Part shown: positions 36,001 to 49,343 of the stretch, piece by piece
How the letters are laid out: every line of letters begins with the position of its first letter
Numbering within the stretch: position 1 is the stretch's first letter
From: Ptiloglossa arizonensis
Taxonomy: Eukaryota; Arthropoda; Insecta; Hymenoptera; Colletidae
Length of the DNA stretch: 64,000 nucleotides
Reading direction: 5' to 3'
NCBI RefSeq assembly: GCF_051014685.1
Contig: NW_027478859.1
Coordinates: 62,001 to 126,000, forward strand
Translations under genes and position numbers: made by a program
Notes under the pieces: model-generated
What the model was told of the DNA's origin: nothing
The model's database searches: none
Seen by the model: only the letters and a program-made list of their open reading frames with translations

Positions 36001-37373
36001 GTTAAGCGTTTGGAGCAGCAGAATTGCGAAAAATTTGTTGTCTTCTCAACCATTTCTTAGCTTCAAACTCCCATATCTCGCGAACGGATTGACCTAACCC
36101 AAAAATTCCTGTTGCATCTGAAAGTAGAAACTCGCCCGATTACAACGGTTTTTCTATTTTTTCCCTAGGCCATTCTAGTTAAGCGTTTGGAGCAGCAGAA
36201 TTGCGAAAAATTTTTTGCCTTCTCAACCATTCCTTGGCTTCAAACTCCCATATCTCGCGAACGGATTGACCTAACCCAAAAATTCCTGTTGCATCTGAGA
36301 GTAGATACTCGCCCGATTACAAAGGTATGTGTATTTTTTCCCTAGGCCATTCTGGTTAAGCTTTTGGAGCAGCAGAATTGTGAAAAATTTTTTGCCTTCT
36401 CTACCATTTCTTGGCTTCAAACTCCCATATCTCGCGAACGGATTGACCTAATCCAAAAATTCCTATTGCATCTGAAAGTAGAAACTCGCCCGATTACAAC
36501 GGTATGTGTATTTTTTCCCTAGGCCATTCTGGTTAAGCGTTTGGAGCTGCAGAATTGTGAAAAATTTTTTGGCTTCTCTACCATTTCTTGGCTTCAAACT
36601 CCCATATCTCGCGAACGGATTGACCTAACCCAAAAATTCCTATTGCATCTGAAGGTAGAAACTCGCCCGATTACAACGGTATGTGTATTTTTTCCCTAGG
36701 CCATTCTGGTTAAGCGTTTGGAGCAGCAGAATTGCGAAAAATTTTTTGCCTTCTCAACCATTTCTTGTCTTTAAACTCCCATATCTCGCGAACGGATTGA
36801 CCTAACCAAAAATTCCTATTGCATCTGAAAGTAGAAACTCGCCCGATTACAACGGTATGTGTATTTTTTCCCTAGGCCATTCTGGTTAAGCTTTTGTAGC
36901 AGCAGAATTGTGAAAAATTTTTTGCCTTCTCTACCATTTCTTGGCTTCAAACTCCCATATCTCGGGAACGGATTGACCTAACCCAAAAATTCCTGTTGCA
37001 TCTGAAAGTAGAAACTCGCCCGATTATAACGGTATGTGTATTTTTTCCCTAGGCCATTCTGGTTAAGCGTTTGGAGCAGCAGAAGTGCGAAAAATTGGTT
37101 GTCTTCTCAATCATTTCTTAGCTTCAAACTCTCATATCTCGCGAACGGATTGACCTAACCCAAAAATTCCTGTTGCATCTGAAAGTAGATACTCGCCCGA
37201 TTACAACGGTATGTGTATTTTTTCCCTAGGCCATTCTGGTTAAGCGTTTGGAGCAGCAGAATTGCGAAAAATTTTTTGCCTTCTCTACCATTTTTTGGCT
37301 TCAAACTCCCATATCTCGCGAACGGATTGACCTAACCCAAAAATTCCTATTGCATCTGAAAGTAGAAACTCGC
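33083..37373. repeat. 25-monomer HOR, copy 2
   Basis: Second copy of 28660-33082, running about 4.29 kb before diverging at cccgattattacgg near 37374 and then at a HindIII monomer where copy 1 has class A. The ctcgggaacgg marker spaces through both copies as 13, 12, 13 monomers (30241, 32541, 34664, 36964), so the 25-mer is a 13 plus 12 composite that was then duplicated whole. A related earlier run at 27.3-28.7 kb lies 9 to 10 monomers upstream. Confidence 0.89.
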
Positions 37374-40319
37374 CCGATTATTACGGTATGTGTATTTTTT
37401 CCCTAGGCCATTCTGGTTAAGCTTTTGGAGCAGCAGAATTGTGAAAAATTTTTTGCCTTCTCTACCATTTCTTGGCTTCAAACTCCCATATCTCGCGAAC
37501 GGATTTACCTAACCCAAAAATTCCTATTGCATCTGAAGGTAGAAACTCGCCCGATTACAACGGTATGTGTATTTTTTCCCTAGGCCATTCTGGTTAAGCG
37601 TTTGGAGCAGCAGAATTGCGAAAAATTTTTTGCCTTCTCAACCATTTCTTGGCTTCAAACTCCCATATCTCGCGAACGGATTGACCAAACCCAAAAATTC
37701 CTATTGCATCTGAAAGTAGAAACTCGCCCGATTACAACGGTATGTGTATTTTTTCCCTAGGCCATTCTGGTTAAGCTTTTGGAGCAGCAGAATTGTGAAA
37801 ATTTTTTTGACTTCTCTACCATTTCTTGGCTTCAAACTCCCATATCTCGCGAACGGATTGACCTAACCCAAAAATTCCTATTGCATCTGAAAGTAGAAAC
37901 TCGCCCGATTATAACGGTATGTGTATTTTTTCCCTAGGCCATTCTGGTTAAGCGTTTGGAGCAGCAGAAGTGCGAAAAATTTGTTGTCTTCTCAACCATT
38001 TCTTAGCTTCAAACTCCCTTATCTCGCGAACGGATTGACCTAACCCAAAAATTCCTGTTGCATCTGAAAGTAGAAACTCGCCCGATTACAACGGTTTTTC
38101 TATTTTTTCCCTAGGCCATTCTGGTTAAGCGTTTGGAGCAGCAGAATTGCGAAAAATTTTTTGCCTTCTCTACCATTTTTTGGCTTCAAACTCCCATATC
38201 TCGCGAACGGATTGACCTAACCCAAAAATTCCTATTGCATCTGAAAGTAGAAACTCGCCCGATTATAACGGTATGTGTATTTTTTCCCTAGGCCATTCTG
38301 GTTAAGCTTTTGGAGCAGCAGAATTGTGAAAAATTTTTTGCCGTCTCTACCATTTCTTGGCTTCAAACTCCCATATCTCGCGAACGGATTGACCTAACCC
38401 AAAAATTCATATTGCATCTGAAGGCAGAAACTCGCCCGATTACAACGGTATGTGTATTTTTTCCCTAGGCCATTCTGGTTAAGCGTTTGGAGCAGCAGAA
38501 TTGCGAAAAATTTTTTGCCTTCTCAACCATTTCTTGGCTTCAAACTCCCATATCTCGCGAACGGATTGACCTAACCCAAAAATTCCTATTGCATCTGAAA
38601 GTAGAAACTCGCCCGATTATAACGGTATGTGTATTTTTTCCCTAGGACATTCTGGTTAAGCGTTTGGAGCAGCAGAAGTGCGAAAAATTTGTTGTCTTCT
38701 CAACCATTTCTTAGCTTCAAACTCCCATATCTCGCGAACGGATTGACCTAACCCAAAAATTCCTGTTGCATCTGAAAGTAGAAACTCGCCCGATTACAAC
38801 GGTTTTTCTATTTTTTCCCTAGGCCATTCTGGTTAAGCGTTTGGAGCAGCAGAATTGTGAAAAATTTTTTGCCTTCTCAACCATTTCGTGTCTTCAAACT
38901 CCCATATCTCGCGAACGGATTGACCTAACCCAAAAATTCCTATTGCATCTGAAGGTAGAAACTCGCCCGATTACAACGGTATGTGTATTTTTTCCCTAGG
39001 CCATTCTGGTTAAGCGTTTGGAGCAGCAGAATTGCGAAAAATTTTTTGCCTTCTCAACCATTTCTTGGCTTCAAACTCCCATATCTCGCGAACGGATTGA
39101 CCTAACCCAAAAATTCCTATTGCATCTGAAAGTAGAAACTCGCCCGATTATAACGGTATGTGTATTTTTTCCCTAGGCCATTCTGGTTAAGCGTTTGGAG
39201 CAGCAGAAGTGCGAAAAATTTGTTGTCTTCTCAACCATTTCTTAGCTTCAAACTCCCATATCTCGCGAACGGATTGACCAAACCCAAAAATTCCTATTGC
39301 ATCTGAAAGTAGAAACTCGCCCGATTACAACGGTATGTGTATTTTTTCCCTAGGCCATTCTGGTTAAGCGTTTGGAGCAGCAGAAGTGCGAAAAATTTGT
39401 TGTCTTCTCAACCATTTCTTAGCTTCAAACTCCCATATCTCGCGAACGGATTGACCTAACCCAAAAATTCCTGTTGCATCTGAAAGTAGAAACTCGCCCG
39501 ATTATAATGGTATGTGTATTTTTTCCCTAGGCCATTCTGGTTAAGCTTTTGGAGCAGCAGAATTGTGAAAAATTTTTTGCCGTCTCTACCATTTCTTGGC
39601 TTCAAACTCCCATATCTCGCGAACGGATTGACCTAACCCAAAAATTCATATTGCATCTGAAGGCAGAAACTCGCCCGATTACAACGGTATGTGTATTTTT
39701 TCCCTAGGCCATTCTGGTTAAGCGTTTGGAGCAGCAGAAGTGCGAAAAATTTGTTGTCTTCTCAACCATTTCTTAGCTTCAAACTCCCATATCTCGCGAA
39801 CGGATTGACCTAACCCAAAAATTCCTGTTGCATCTGAAAGTAGAAACTCGCCCGATTACAACGGTTTTTCTATTTTTTCCCTAGGCCATTCTGGTTAAGC
39901 GTTTGGAGCAGCAGAATTGTGAAAAATTTTTTGCCTTCTCAACCATTTCGTGTCTTCAAACTCCCATATCTCGCGAACGGATTGACCTAACCCAAAAATT
40001 CCTATTGCATCTGAAGGTAGAAACTCGCCCGATTACAACGGTATGTGTATTTTTTCCCTAGGCCATTCTGGTTAAGCGTTTGGAGCAGCAGAATTGCGAA
40101 AAATTTTTTGCCTTCTCAACCATTTCTTGGCTTCAAACTCCCATATCTCGCGAACGGATTGACCTAACCCAAAAATTCCTATTGCATCTGAAAGTAGAAA
40201 CTCGCCCGGTTATAACGGTATGTGTATTTTTTCCCTAGGCCATTCTGGTTAAGCGTTTGGAGCAGCAGAAGTGCGAAAAATTTGTTGTCTTCTCAACCAT
40301 TTCTTAGCTTCAAACTCCC
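37374..40319. repeat. Short duplications with one monomer lost
   Basis: About 16.6 monomers. A run starting with a HindIII monomer carrying tgccgtctc and attcatattgcatctgaaggcag (38290) recurs at 39529, 1,239 bp later. Downstream markers of the same run (catttcgtgtcttc, 38887 and 39949) are only 1,062 bp apart, so the second copy lacks one class C monomer. A noticed substitution is ctaggacattc near 38646. From here on attcatattgcat marks class D. No gene seen. Confidence 0.78.
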
Positions 40320-41209
40320 ATATCTCGCGAACGGATTGACCTAACCCAAAAATTCCTGTTGCATCTGAAAGTAGAAACTCGCCCGATTACAACGGTTTTT
40401 CTATTTTTTCCCTAGGCCATTCTGGTTAAGCGTTTGGAGCAGCAGAATTGTGAAAAATTTTTTGCCTTCTCTACCATTTCTTGGCTTCAAACTCCCATAT
40501 CTCGCGAACGGATTGACCAAACCCAAAAATTCCTATTGCATCTGAAAGTAGAAACTCGCCCGATTACAACGGTATGTGTGTTTTTTCCCTAGGCCATTCT
40601 GGTTAAGCTTTTGGAGCAGCAGAATTGTGAAAAATTTTTTGCCTTCTCTACCATTTCTTGGCTTCAGACTCCCATATCTCGCGAACGGATTGACATAACC
40701 CAAAAATTCATATTGCATCTGAAGGTAGAAACTCGCCCGGTTACAACGGTATGTGTATTTTTTCCCTAGGCCATTCTGGTTAAGCGTTTGGAGCAGCAGA
40801 ATTGCGAAAAATTTTTTGTCTTCTCAACCATTTCTTGGCTTCAAACTCCCATATCTCGCGACCGGATTGACCTAACCCAAAAATTCCTATTGCATCTGAA
40901 AGTAGAAACTCGCCCGATTATAACGGTATGTGTATTTTTTCCCTAGGCCATTCTGGTTAAGCGTTTGGAGCAGCAGAAGTGCGAAAAATTTGTTGTCTTC
41001 TCAACCATTTCTTAGCTTCAAACTCCCATATCTCGCGAACGGATTGACATAACCCAAAAATTCCTGTTGCATCTGAAAGTAGAAACTCGCCCGATTACAA
41101 CGGTTTTTCTATTTTTTCCCTAGGCCATTCTGGTTAAGCGTTTGGAGCAGCAGAATTGTGAAAAATTTTCTGCCTTCTCTACCATTTCTTGGCTTCAAAC
41201 TCCCATATC

Positions 41210-43156
41210 TCGCGAACGGATTGACCTAACCCAAAAATTCCTATTGCATCTGAAGGTAGAAACTCGCCCGATTACAACGGTATGTGTATTTTTTCCCTAG
41301 GCCATTCTGGTTAAGCGTTTGGAGCAGCAGAATTGCGAAAAATTTTTTGCCTTCTCTACCATTTTTTGGCTTCAAACTCACATATCTCGCGAACGGATTG
41401 ACCTAACCCAAAAATTCCTATTGCACCTGAAAGTAGAAACTCGCCCGGTTATAACGGTATGTGTATTTTTTCCCTAGGCCATTCTGGTTAAGCTTTTGGA
41501 GCAGCAGAATTGTGAAAAATTTTTTGCCTTCTCTACCATTTCTTGGCTTCAAACTCCCATATCTCGCGAACGGATTGACCTAACCCAAAAATTCATATTG
41601 CATCTGAAGGTAGAAACTCGCCCGATTACAACGGTATGTGTATTTTTTCCCTAGGCCATTCTGGTTAAGCGTTTGGAGCAGCAGAATTGCGAAAAATTTT
41701 TTGCCTTCTCAACCATTTCTTGGCTTCAAACTCCCATATCTCGCGAACGGATTGACGTAACCCAAAAATTCCTATTGCACCTGAAAGCAGAAACTCGCCC
41801 GATTATAACGGTATGTGTATTTTTTCCCTAGGCCATTCTGGTTAAGCGTTTGGAGCAGCAGAAGTGCGAAAAATTTGTTGTCTTCTCAACCATTTCTTAG
41901 CTTCAAACTCCCATATCTCGCGAACGGATTGACCTAACCCAAAAATTCCTATTGCATCTGAAAGTAGAAACTCGCCCGATTATAACGGTATGTGTATTTT
42001 TTCCCTAGGCCATTCTGGTTAAGCTTTTGGAGCAGCAGAATTGTGAAAAATTTTTTGCCTTCTCTACCATTTCTTGGCTTCAAACTCCCATATCTCGGGA
42101 ACGGATTGACCTAACCCAAAAATTCCTGTTGCATCTGAAAGTAGAAACTCGCCCGATTATAACGGTATGTGTATTTTTTCCCTAGGCCATTCTGGTTAAG
42201 CGTTTGGAGCAGCAGAAGTGCGAAAAATTGGTTGTCTTCTCAATCATTTCTTAGCTTCAAACTCTCATATCTCGCGAACGGATTGACCTAACCCAAAAAT
42301 TCCTGTTGCATCTGAAAGTAGATACTCGCCCGATTACAACGGTATGTGTATTTTTTCCCTAGGCCATTCTGGTTAAGCGTTTGGAGCAGCAGAATTGCGA
42401 AAAATTTTTTGCCTTCTCTACCATTTTTTGGCTTCAAACTCCCATATCTCGCGAACGGTTTGACCTAACCCAAAAATTCCTATTGCATCTGAAAGTAGAA
42501 ACTCGCCCGATTATAACGGTATGTGTATTTTTTCCCTAGGCCATCCTGGTTAAGCTTTTGGAGCAGCAGAATTGTGAAAATTTTTTTGACTTCTCTACCA
42601 TTTCTTGGCTTCAAACTCCCATATCTCGCGAACGGATTGACCTAACCCAAAAATTCCTATTGCATCTGAAAGTAGAAACTCGCCCGGTTACAACGGTATG
42701 TGTATTTTTTCCCTAGGCCATTCTGGTTAAGCGTTTGGAGCAGCAGAATTGCGAAAAATTTTTTGCCTTCTCAACCATTTCTTGGCTTCAAACTCCCATA
42801 TCTCGCGAACGGATTGACCTAACCCAAAAATTCCTATTGCATCTGAAAGTAGAAACTCGCCCGATTATAAAGGTATGTGTATTTTTTCCCTAGGCCATTC
42901 TGGTTAAGCGTTTGGAGCAGCAGAAGTGCGAAAAATTTGTTGTCTTCTCAACCATTTCTTAGCTTCAAACTCCCTTATCACGCGAACGGATTGACCTAAC
43001 CCAAAAATTCCTGTTGCATCTGAAAGTAGAAACTCGCCCGATTACAACGGTTTTTCTATTTTTTCCCTAGGCCATTCTGGTTAAGCGTTTGGAGCAGCAG
43101 AATTGCGAAAAATTTTTTGCCTTCTCTACCACTTCTTGGCTTCAAACTCCCATATC
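41210..43156. repeat. Nested 11-monomer duplication, copy 1 (1,947 bp)
   Basis: Matches 43157-45103 at exactly 1,947 bp (11 x 177). Shared markers are aactcacat (41379/43326), tattgcacctg, gacgtaaccc, aaagcagaaac, ctcgggaacgg, aatcatttc, ccatcctgg (42542/44489) and cttatcacgcg (42973/44920). One difference was seen: cggtttgacc at about 42457, where the second copy and the later copy near 47406 have cggattgacc, so the change is private to this copy. Confidence 0.87.
41477..41653 (+). repeat. Class D monomer with HindIII site (example)
   Basis: Class D resembles class B but has gttaagctttt at position 11-21, where one base change (G18 to T) creates a HindIII site. This example also has attcatattgcat and aaggtag, a pairing restricted to roughly 38-64 kb. 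HindIII monomers are rare on the left (one at 1500, then from about 14.06 kb) and occur every few monomers from about 25.4 kb onward. In a HindIII digest the right two thirds should release HOR-length fragments rather than a monomer ladder. Confidence 0.85.
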
Positions 43157-45103
43157 TCGCGAACGGATTGACCTAACCCAAAAATTCCTATTGCATCTGA
43201 AGGTAGAAACTCGCCCGATTACAACGGTATGTGTATTTTTTCCCTAGGCCATTCTGGTTAAGCGTTTGGAGCAGCAGAATTGCGAAAAATTTTTTGCCTT
43301 CTCTACCATTTTTTGGCTTCAAACTCACATATCTCGCGAACGGATTGACCTAACCCAAAAATTCCTATTGCACCTGAAAGTAGAAACTCGCCCGGTTATA
43401 ACGGTATGTGTATTTTTTCCCTAGGCCATTCTGGTTAAGCTTTTGGAGCAGCAGAATTGTGAAAAATTTTTTGCCTTCTCTACCATTTCTTGGCTTCAAA
43501 CTCCCATATCTCGCGAACGGATTGACCTAACCCAAAAATTCATATTGCATCTGAAGGTAGAAACTCGCCCGATTACAACGGTATGTGTATTTTTTCCCTA
43601 GGCCATTCTGGTTAAGCGTTTGGAGCAGCAGAATTGCGAAAAATTTTTTGCCTTCTCAACCATTTCTTGGCTTCAAACTCCCATATCTCGCGAACGGATT
43701 GACGTAACCCAAAAATTCCTATTGCACCTGAAAGCAGAAACTCGCCCGATTATAACGGTATGTGTATTTTTTCCCTAGGCCATTCTGGTTAAGCGTTTGG
43801 AGCAGCAGAAGTGCGAAAAATTTGTTGTCTTCTCAACCATTTCTTAGCTTCAAACTCCCATATCTCGCGAACGGATTGACCTAACCCAAAAATTCCTATT
43901 GCATCTGAAAGTAGAAACTCGCCCGATTATAACGGTATGTGTATTTTTTCCCTAGGCCATTCTGGTTAAGCTTTTGGAGCAGCAGAATTGTGAAAAATTT
44001 TTTGCCTTCTCTACCATTTCTTGGCTTCAAACTCCCATATCTCGGGAACGGATTGACCTAACCCAAAAATTCCTGTTGCATCTGAAAGTAGAAACTCGCC
44101 CGATTATAACGGTATGTGTATTTTTTCCCTAGGCCATTCTGGTTAAGCGTTTGGAGCAGCAGAAGTGCGAAAAATTGGTTGTCTTCTCAATCATTTCTTA
44201 GCTTCAAACTCTCATATCTCGCGAACGGATTGACCTAACCCAAAAATTCCTGTTGCATCTGAAAGTAGATACTCGCCCGATTACAACGGTATGTGTATTT
44301 TTTCCCTAGGCCATTCTGGTTAAGCGTTTGGAGCAGCAGAATTGCGAAAAATTTTTTGCCTTCTCTACCATTTTTTGGCTTCAAACTCCCATATCTCGCG
44401 AACGGATTGACCTAACCCAAAAATTCCTATTGCATCTGAAAGTAGAAACTCGCCCGATTATAACGGTATGTGTATTTTTTCCCTAGGCCATCCTGGTTAA
44501 GCTTTTGGAGCAGCAGAATTGTGAAAATTTTTTTGACTTCTCTACCATTTCTTGGCTTCAAACTCCCATATCTCGCGAACGGATTGACCTAACCCAAAAA
44601 TTCCTATTGCATCTGAAAGTAGAAACTCGCCCGGTTACAACGGTATGTGTATTTTTTCCCTAGGCCATTCTGGTTAAGCGTTTGGAGCAGCAGAATTGCG
44701 AAAAATTTTTTGCCTTCTCAACCATTTCTTGGCTTCAAACTCCCATATCTCGCGAACGGATTGACCTAACCCAAAAATTCCTATTGCATCTGAAAGTAGA
44801 AACTCGCCCGATTATAAAGGTATGTGTATTTTTTCCCTAGGCCATTCTGGTTAAGCGTTTGGAGCAGCAGAAGTGCGAAAAATTTGTTGTCTTCTCAACC
44901 ATTTCTTAGCTTCAAACTCCCTTATCACGCGAACGGATTGACCTAACCCAAAAATTCCTGTTGCATCTGAAAGTAGAAACTCGCCCGATTACAACGGTTT
45001 TTCTATTTTTTCCCTAGGCCATTCTGGTTAAGCGTTTGGAGCAGCAGAATTGCGAAAAATTTTTTGCCTTCTCTACCACTTCTTGGCTTCAAACTCCCAT
45101 ATC
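43157..45103. repeat. Nested 11-monomer duplication, copy 2 (1,947 bp)
   Basis: Second tandem copy of 41210-43156, ending near 45103 where aaagtag and ataacgg replace aaggtag and acaacgg. The single 11-mer in the later block (46.2-48.06 kb) has the variant of this copy, not of copy 1. Confidence 0.87.
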
Positions 45104-45274
45104 TCGCGAACGGATTGACCTAACCCAAAAATTCCTATTGCATCTGAAAGTAGAAACTCGCCCGATTATAACGGTATGTGTATTTTTTCCCTAGGCCATT
45201 CTGGTTAAGCTTTTGGAGCAGCAGAATTGGAAAAATTTTTTGCCGTCTCTACCACTTCTTGGCTTCAAACTCCC
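45104..45274 (+). repeat. Junction monomer with one-base deletion
   Basis: About one monomer linking the 11-mer pair to the next block. It is a HindIII monomer whose aattgtgaaaa is shortened to aattggaaaa near 45229, with tgccgtctc and ccacttcttgg. The same deletion recurs at about 48237, 17 monomers later minus one base, again just after the 11-mer unit, so this monomer belongs to the flank of the unit. Confidence 0.8.
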
Positions 45275-48060
45275 ATATCTCGCGAACGGATTGACCTAAC
45301 CCAAAAATTCCTGTTGCATCTGAAAGTAGAAACTCGCCCGATTACAACGGTTTTTCTATTTTTTCCCTAGGCCATTCTGGTTAAGCGTTTGGAGCAGCAG
45401 AATTGTGAAAAATTTTTTGCCTTCTCTACCATTTCTTGGCTTCAAACTCCCATATCTCGCGAACGGATTGACCAAACCCAAAAATTCCTATTGCATCTGA
45501 AAGTAGAAACTCGCCCGATTACAACGGTATGTGTGTTTTTTCCCTAGGCCATTCTGGTTAAGCTTTTGGAGCAGCAGAATTGTGAAAAATTTTTTGCCTT
45601 CTCTACCATTTCTTGGCTTCAGACTCCCATATCTCGCGAACGGATTGACATAACCCAAAAATTCATATTGCATCTGAAGGTAGAAACTCGCCCGGTTACA
45701 ACGGTATGTGTATTTTTTCCCTAGGCCATTCTGGTTAAGCGTTTGGAGCAGCAGAATTGCGAAAAATTTTTTGTCTTCTCAACCATTTCTTGGCTTCAAA
45801 CTCCCATATCTCGCGACCGGATTGACCTAACCCAAATATTCCTATTGCATCTGAAAGTAGAAACTCGCCCGATTATAACGGTATGTGTATTTTTTCCCTA
45901 GGCCATTCTGGTTAAGCGTTTGGAGCAGCAGAAGTGCGAAAAATTTGTTGTCTTCTCAACCATTTCTTAGCTTCAAACTCCCATATCTCGCGAACGGATT
46001 GACATAACCCAAAAATTCCTGTTGCATCTGAAAGTAGAAACTCGCCCGATTACAACGGTTTTTCTATTTTTTCCCTAGGCCATTCTGGTTAAGCGTTTGG
46101 AGCAGCAGAATTGTGAAAAATTTTCTGCCTTCTCTACCATTTCTTGGCTTCAAACTCCCATATCTCGCGAACGGATTGACCTAACCCAAAAATTCCTATT
46201 GCATCTGAAGGTAGAAACTCGCCCGATTACAACGGTATGTGTATTTTTTCCCTAGGCCATTCTGGTTAAGCGTTTGGAGCAGCAGAATTGCGAAAAATTT
46301 TTTGCCTTCTCTACCATTTTTTGGCTTCAAACTCACATATCTCGCGAACGGATTGACCTAACCCAAAAATTCCTATTGCACCTGAAAGTAGAAACTCGCC
46401 CGGTTATAACGGTATGTGTATTTTTTCCCTAGGCCATTCTGGTTAAGCTTTTGGAGCAGCAGAATTGTGAAAAATTTTTTGCCTTCTCTACCATTTCTTG
46501 GCTTCAAACTCCCATATCTCGCGAACGGATTGACCTAACCCAAAAATTCATATTGCATCTGAAGGTAGAAACTCGCCCGATTACAACGGTATGTGTATTT
46601 TTTCCCTAGGCCATTCTGGTTAAGCGTTTGGAGCAGCAGAATTGCGAAAAATTTTTTGCCTTCTCAACCATTTCTTGGCTTCAAACTCCCATATCTCGCG
46701 AACGGATTGACGTAACCCAAAAATTCCTATTGCACCTGAAAGCAGAAACTCGCCCGATTATAACGGTATGTGTATTTTTTCCCTAGGCCATTCTGGTTAA
46801 GCGTTTGGAGCAGCAGAAGTGCGAAAAATTTGTTGTCTTCTCAACCATTTCTTAGCTTCAAACTCCCATATCTCGCGAACGGATTGACCTAACCCAAAAA
46901 TTCCTATTGCATCTGAAAGTAGAAACTCGCCCGATTATAACGGTATGTGTATTTTTTCCCTAGGCCATTCTGGTTAAGCTTTTGGAGCAGCAGAATTGTG
47001 AAAAATTTTTTGCCTTCTCTACCATTTCTTGGCTTCAAACTCCCATATCTCGGGAACGGATTGACCTAACCCAAAAATTCCTGTTGCATCTGAAAGTAGA
47101 AACTCGCCCGATTATAACGGTATGTGTATTTTTTCCCTAGGCCATTCTGGTTAAGCGTTTGGAGCAGCAGAAGTGCGAAAAATTGGTTGTCTTCTCAATC
47201 ATTTCTTAGCTTCAAACTCTCATATCTCGCGAACGGATTGACCTAACCCAAAAATTCCTGTTGCATCTGAAAGTAGATACTCGCCCGATTACAACGGTAT
47301 GTGTATTTTTTCCCTAGGCCATTCTGGTTAAGCGTTTGGAGCAGCAGAATTGCGAAAAATTTTTTGCCTTCTCTACCATTTTTTGGCTTCAAACTCCCAT
47401 ATCTCGCGAACGGATTGACCTAACCCAAAAATTCCTATTGCATCTGAAAGTAGAAACTCGCCCGATTATAACGGTATGTGTATTTTTTCCCTAGGCCATC
47501 CTGGTTAAGCTTTTGGAGCAGCAGAATTGTGAAAATTTTTTTGACTTCTCTACCATTTCTTGGCTTCAAACTCCCATATCTCGCGAACGGATTGACCTAA
47601 CCCAAAAATTCCTATTGCATCTGAAAGTAGAAACTCGCCCGGTTACAACGGTATGTGTATTTTTTCCCTAGGCCATTCTGGTTAAGCGTTTGGAGCAGCA
47701 GAATTGCGAAAAATTTTTTGCCTTCTCAACCATTTCTTGGCTTCAAACTCCCATATCTCGCGAACGGATTGACCTAACCCAAAAATTCCTATTGCATCTG
47801 AAAGTAGAAACTCGCCCGATTATAAAGGTATGTGTATTTTTTCCCTAGGCCATTCTGGTTAAGCGTTTGGAGCAGCAGAAGTGCGAAAAATTTGTTGTCT
47901 TCTCAACCATTTCTTAGCTTCAAACTCCCTTATCACGCGAACGGATTGACCTAACCCAAAAATTCCTGTTGCATCTGAAAGTAGAAACTCGCCCGATTAC
48001 AACGGTTTTTCTATTTTTTCCCTAGGCCATTCTGGTTAAGCGTTTGGAGCAGCAGAATTG
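45275..48060. repeat. 28-monomer HOR family, copy 2
   Basis: Repeats 40320 onward through gaccaaaccc, ggcttcagac, gcgaccgg, ttttctgcc, aactcacat (46334), gacgtaaccc, ctcgggaacgg, ccatcctgg (47497) and cttatcacgcg (near 47933), with the 11-mer part present once. A noticed difference is ccaaatattcc near 45835 against ccaaaaattcc. It diverges at ccattttttgg near 48086. Confidence 0.85.
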
Positions 48061-49343
48061 CGAAAAATTTTTTGCCTTCTCTACCATTTTTTGGCTTCAA
48101 ACTCCCATATCTCGCGAACGGATTGACCTAACCCAAAAATTCCTATTGCATCTGAAAGTAGAAACTCGCCCGATTATAACGGTATGTGTATTTTTTCCCT
48201 AGGCCATTCTGGTTAAGCTTTTGGAGCAGCAGAATTGGAAAAATTTTTTGCCGTCTCTACCACTTCTTGGCTTCAAACTCCCATATCTCGCGAACGGATT
48301 GACCTAACCCAAAAATTCCTATTGCATCTGAAAGTAGAAACTCGCCCGATTATAACGGTATGTGTATTTTTTCCCTAGGCCATTCTGGTTAAGCGTTTGG
48401 AGCAGCAGAATTGCGAAAAATTTGTTGTCTTCTCAACCATTTCTTAGCTTCAAACTGCCATAACTCGCGAACGGATTGACCTAACCCAAAAATTCCTGTT
48501 GCATCTGAAAGTAGAAACTCGCCCGATTACAACGGTTTTTCTATTTTTTCCCTAGGCCATTCTGGTTAAGCGTTTGGAGCAGCAGAATTGTGAAAAATTT
48601 TTTGCCTTCTCTACCATTTCTTGGCTTCAAACTCCCATATCTCGCGAACGGATTGACCTAACCCAAAAATTCCTATTGCATCTGAAGGTAGAAGCTCGCC
48701 CGATTACAACGGTATGTGTAGTTTTTCCCTAGGCCATTCTGGTTAAGCGTTTGGAGCAGCAGAATTGCCAAAAATTTTTTGCCTTCTCTACCATTTTTTG
48801 GCTTCAAACTCCCATATCTCGCGAACGGATTGACCTAACCCAAAAATTCCTATTGCATCTGAAAGTAGAAACTCGCCCGATTACAACGGTATGTGTATTT
48901 TTTCCCTAGGCCATTCTGGTTAAGCGTTTGGAGCAGCAGAATTGCGAAAAATTTTTTGCCTTCTCAACCATTTCTTGGCTTCAAACTCCCATATCTCGCG
49001 AACGGATTGACCTAACCCAAAAATTCCTATTGCATCTGAAAGTAGAAACTCGCCCGATTATAACGGTATGTGTATTTTTTCCCTAGGCCATTCTGGTTAA
49101 GCGTTTGGAGCAGCAGAAGTGCGAAAAATTTGTTGTCTTCTCAACCATTTCTTAGCTTCAAACTCCCATATCTCGCGAACGGATTGACCAAACCCAAAAA
49201 TTCCTATTGCATCTGAAAGTAGAGCTCGCCCGATTACAACGGTATGTGTATTTTTTCCCTAGGCCATTCTGGTTAAGCGTTTGGAGCAGCAGAAGTGCGA
49301 AAAATTTGTTGTCTTCTCAACCATTTCTTAGCTTCAAACTCCC
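48061..49343. repeat. Linker monomers between HOR copies 2 and 3
   Basis: About seven monomers: the deletion-bearing monomer (aattggaaaa, near 48237), the first ataactcgcg monomer (near 48471), the first gtgtagttttt monomer (near 48716) with agaagctcg, and a second one-base deletion producing a SacI site (agagctcgcc, near 49222). The ataactcg and gtgtagt variants seed the blocks to the right. No gene seen. Confidence 0.78.

Larger units (their letters stand above)
40320..43156. repeat. 28-monomer HOR family, copy 1
   Basis: First member of a unit recurring at about 45275 and 49344. Its first part is marked by gaccaaaccc, gtatgtgtgttt, ggcttcagac, gacataaccc, cccggttacaacgg, gcgaccgg and aaattttctgcc. 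Its second part, from 41210, is the first copy of the nested 11-monomer duplication. The distance to copy 2 is 4,955 bp (28 monomers minus one base) only because the nested 11-mer is doubled here. Confidence 0.85.
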
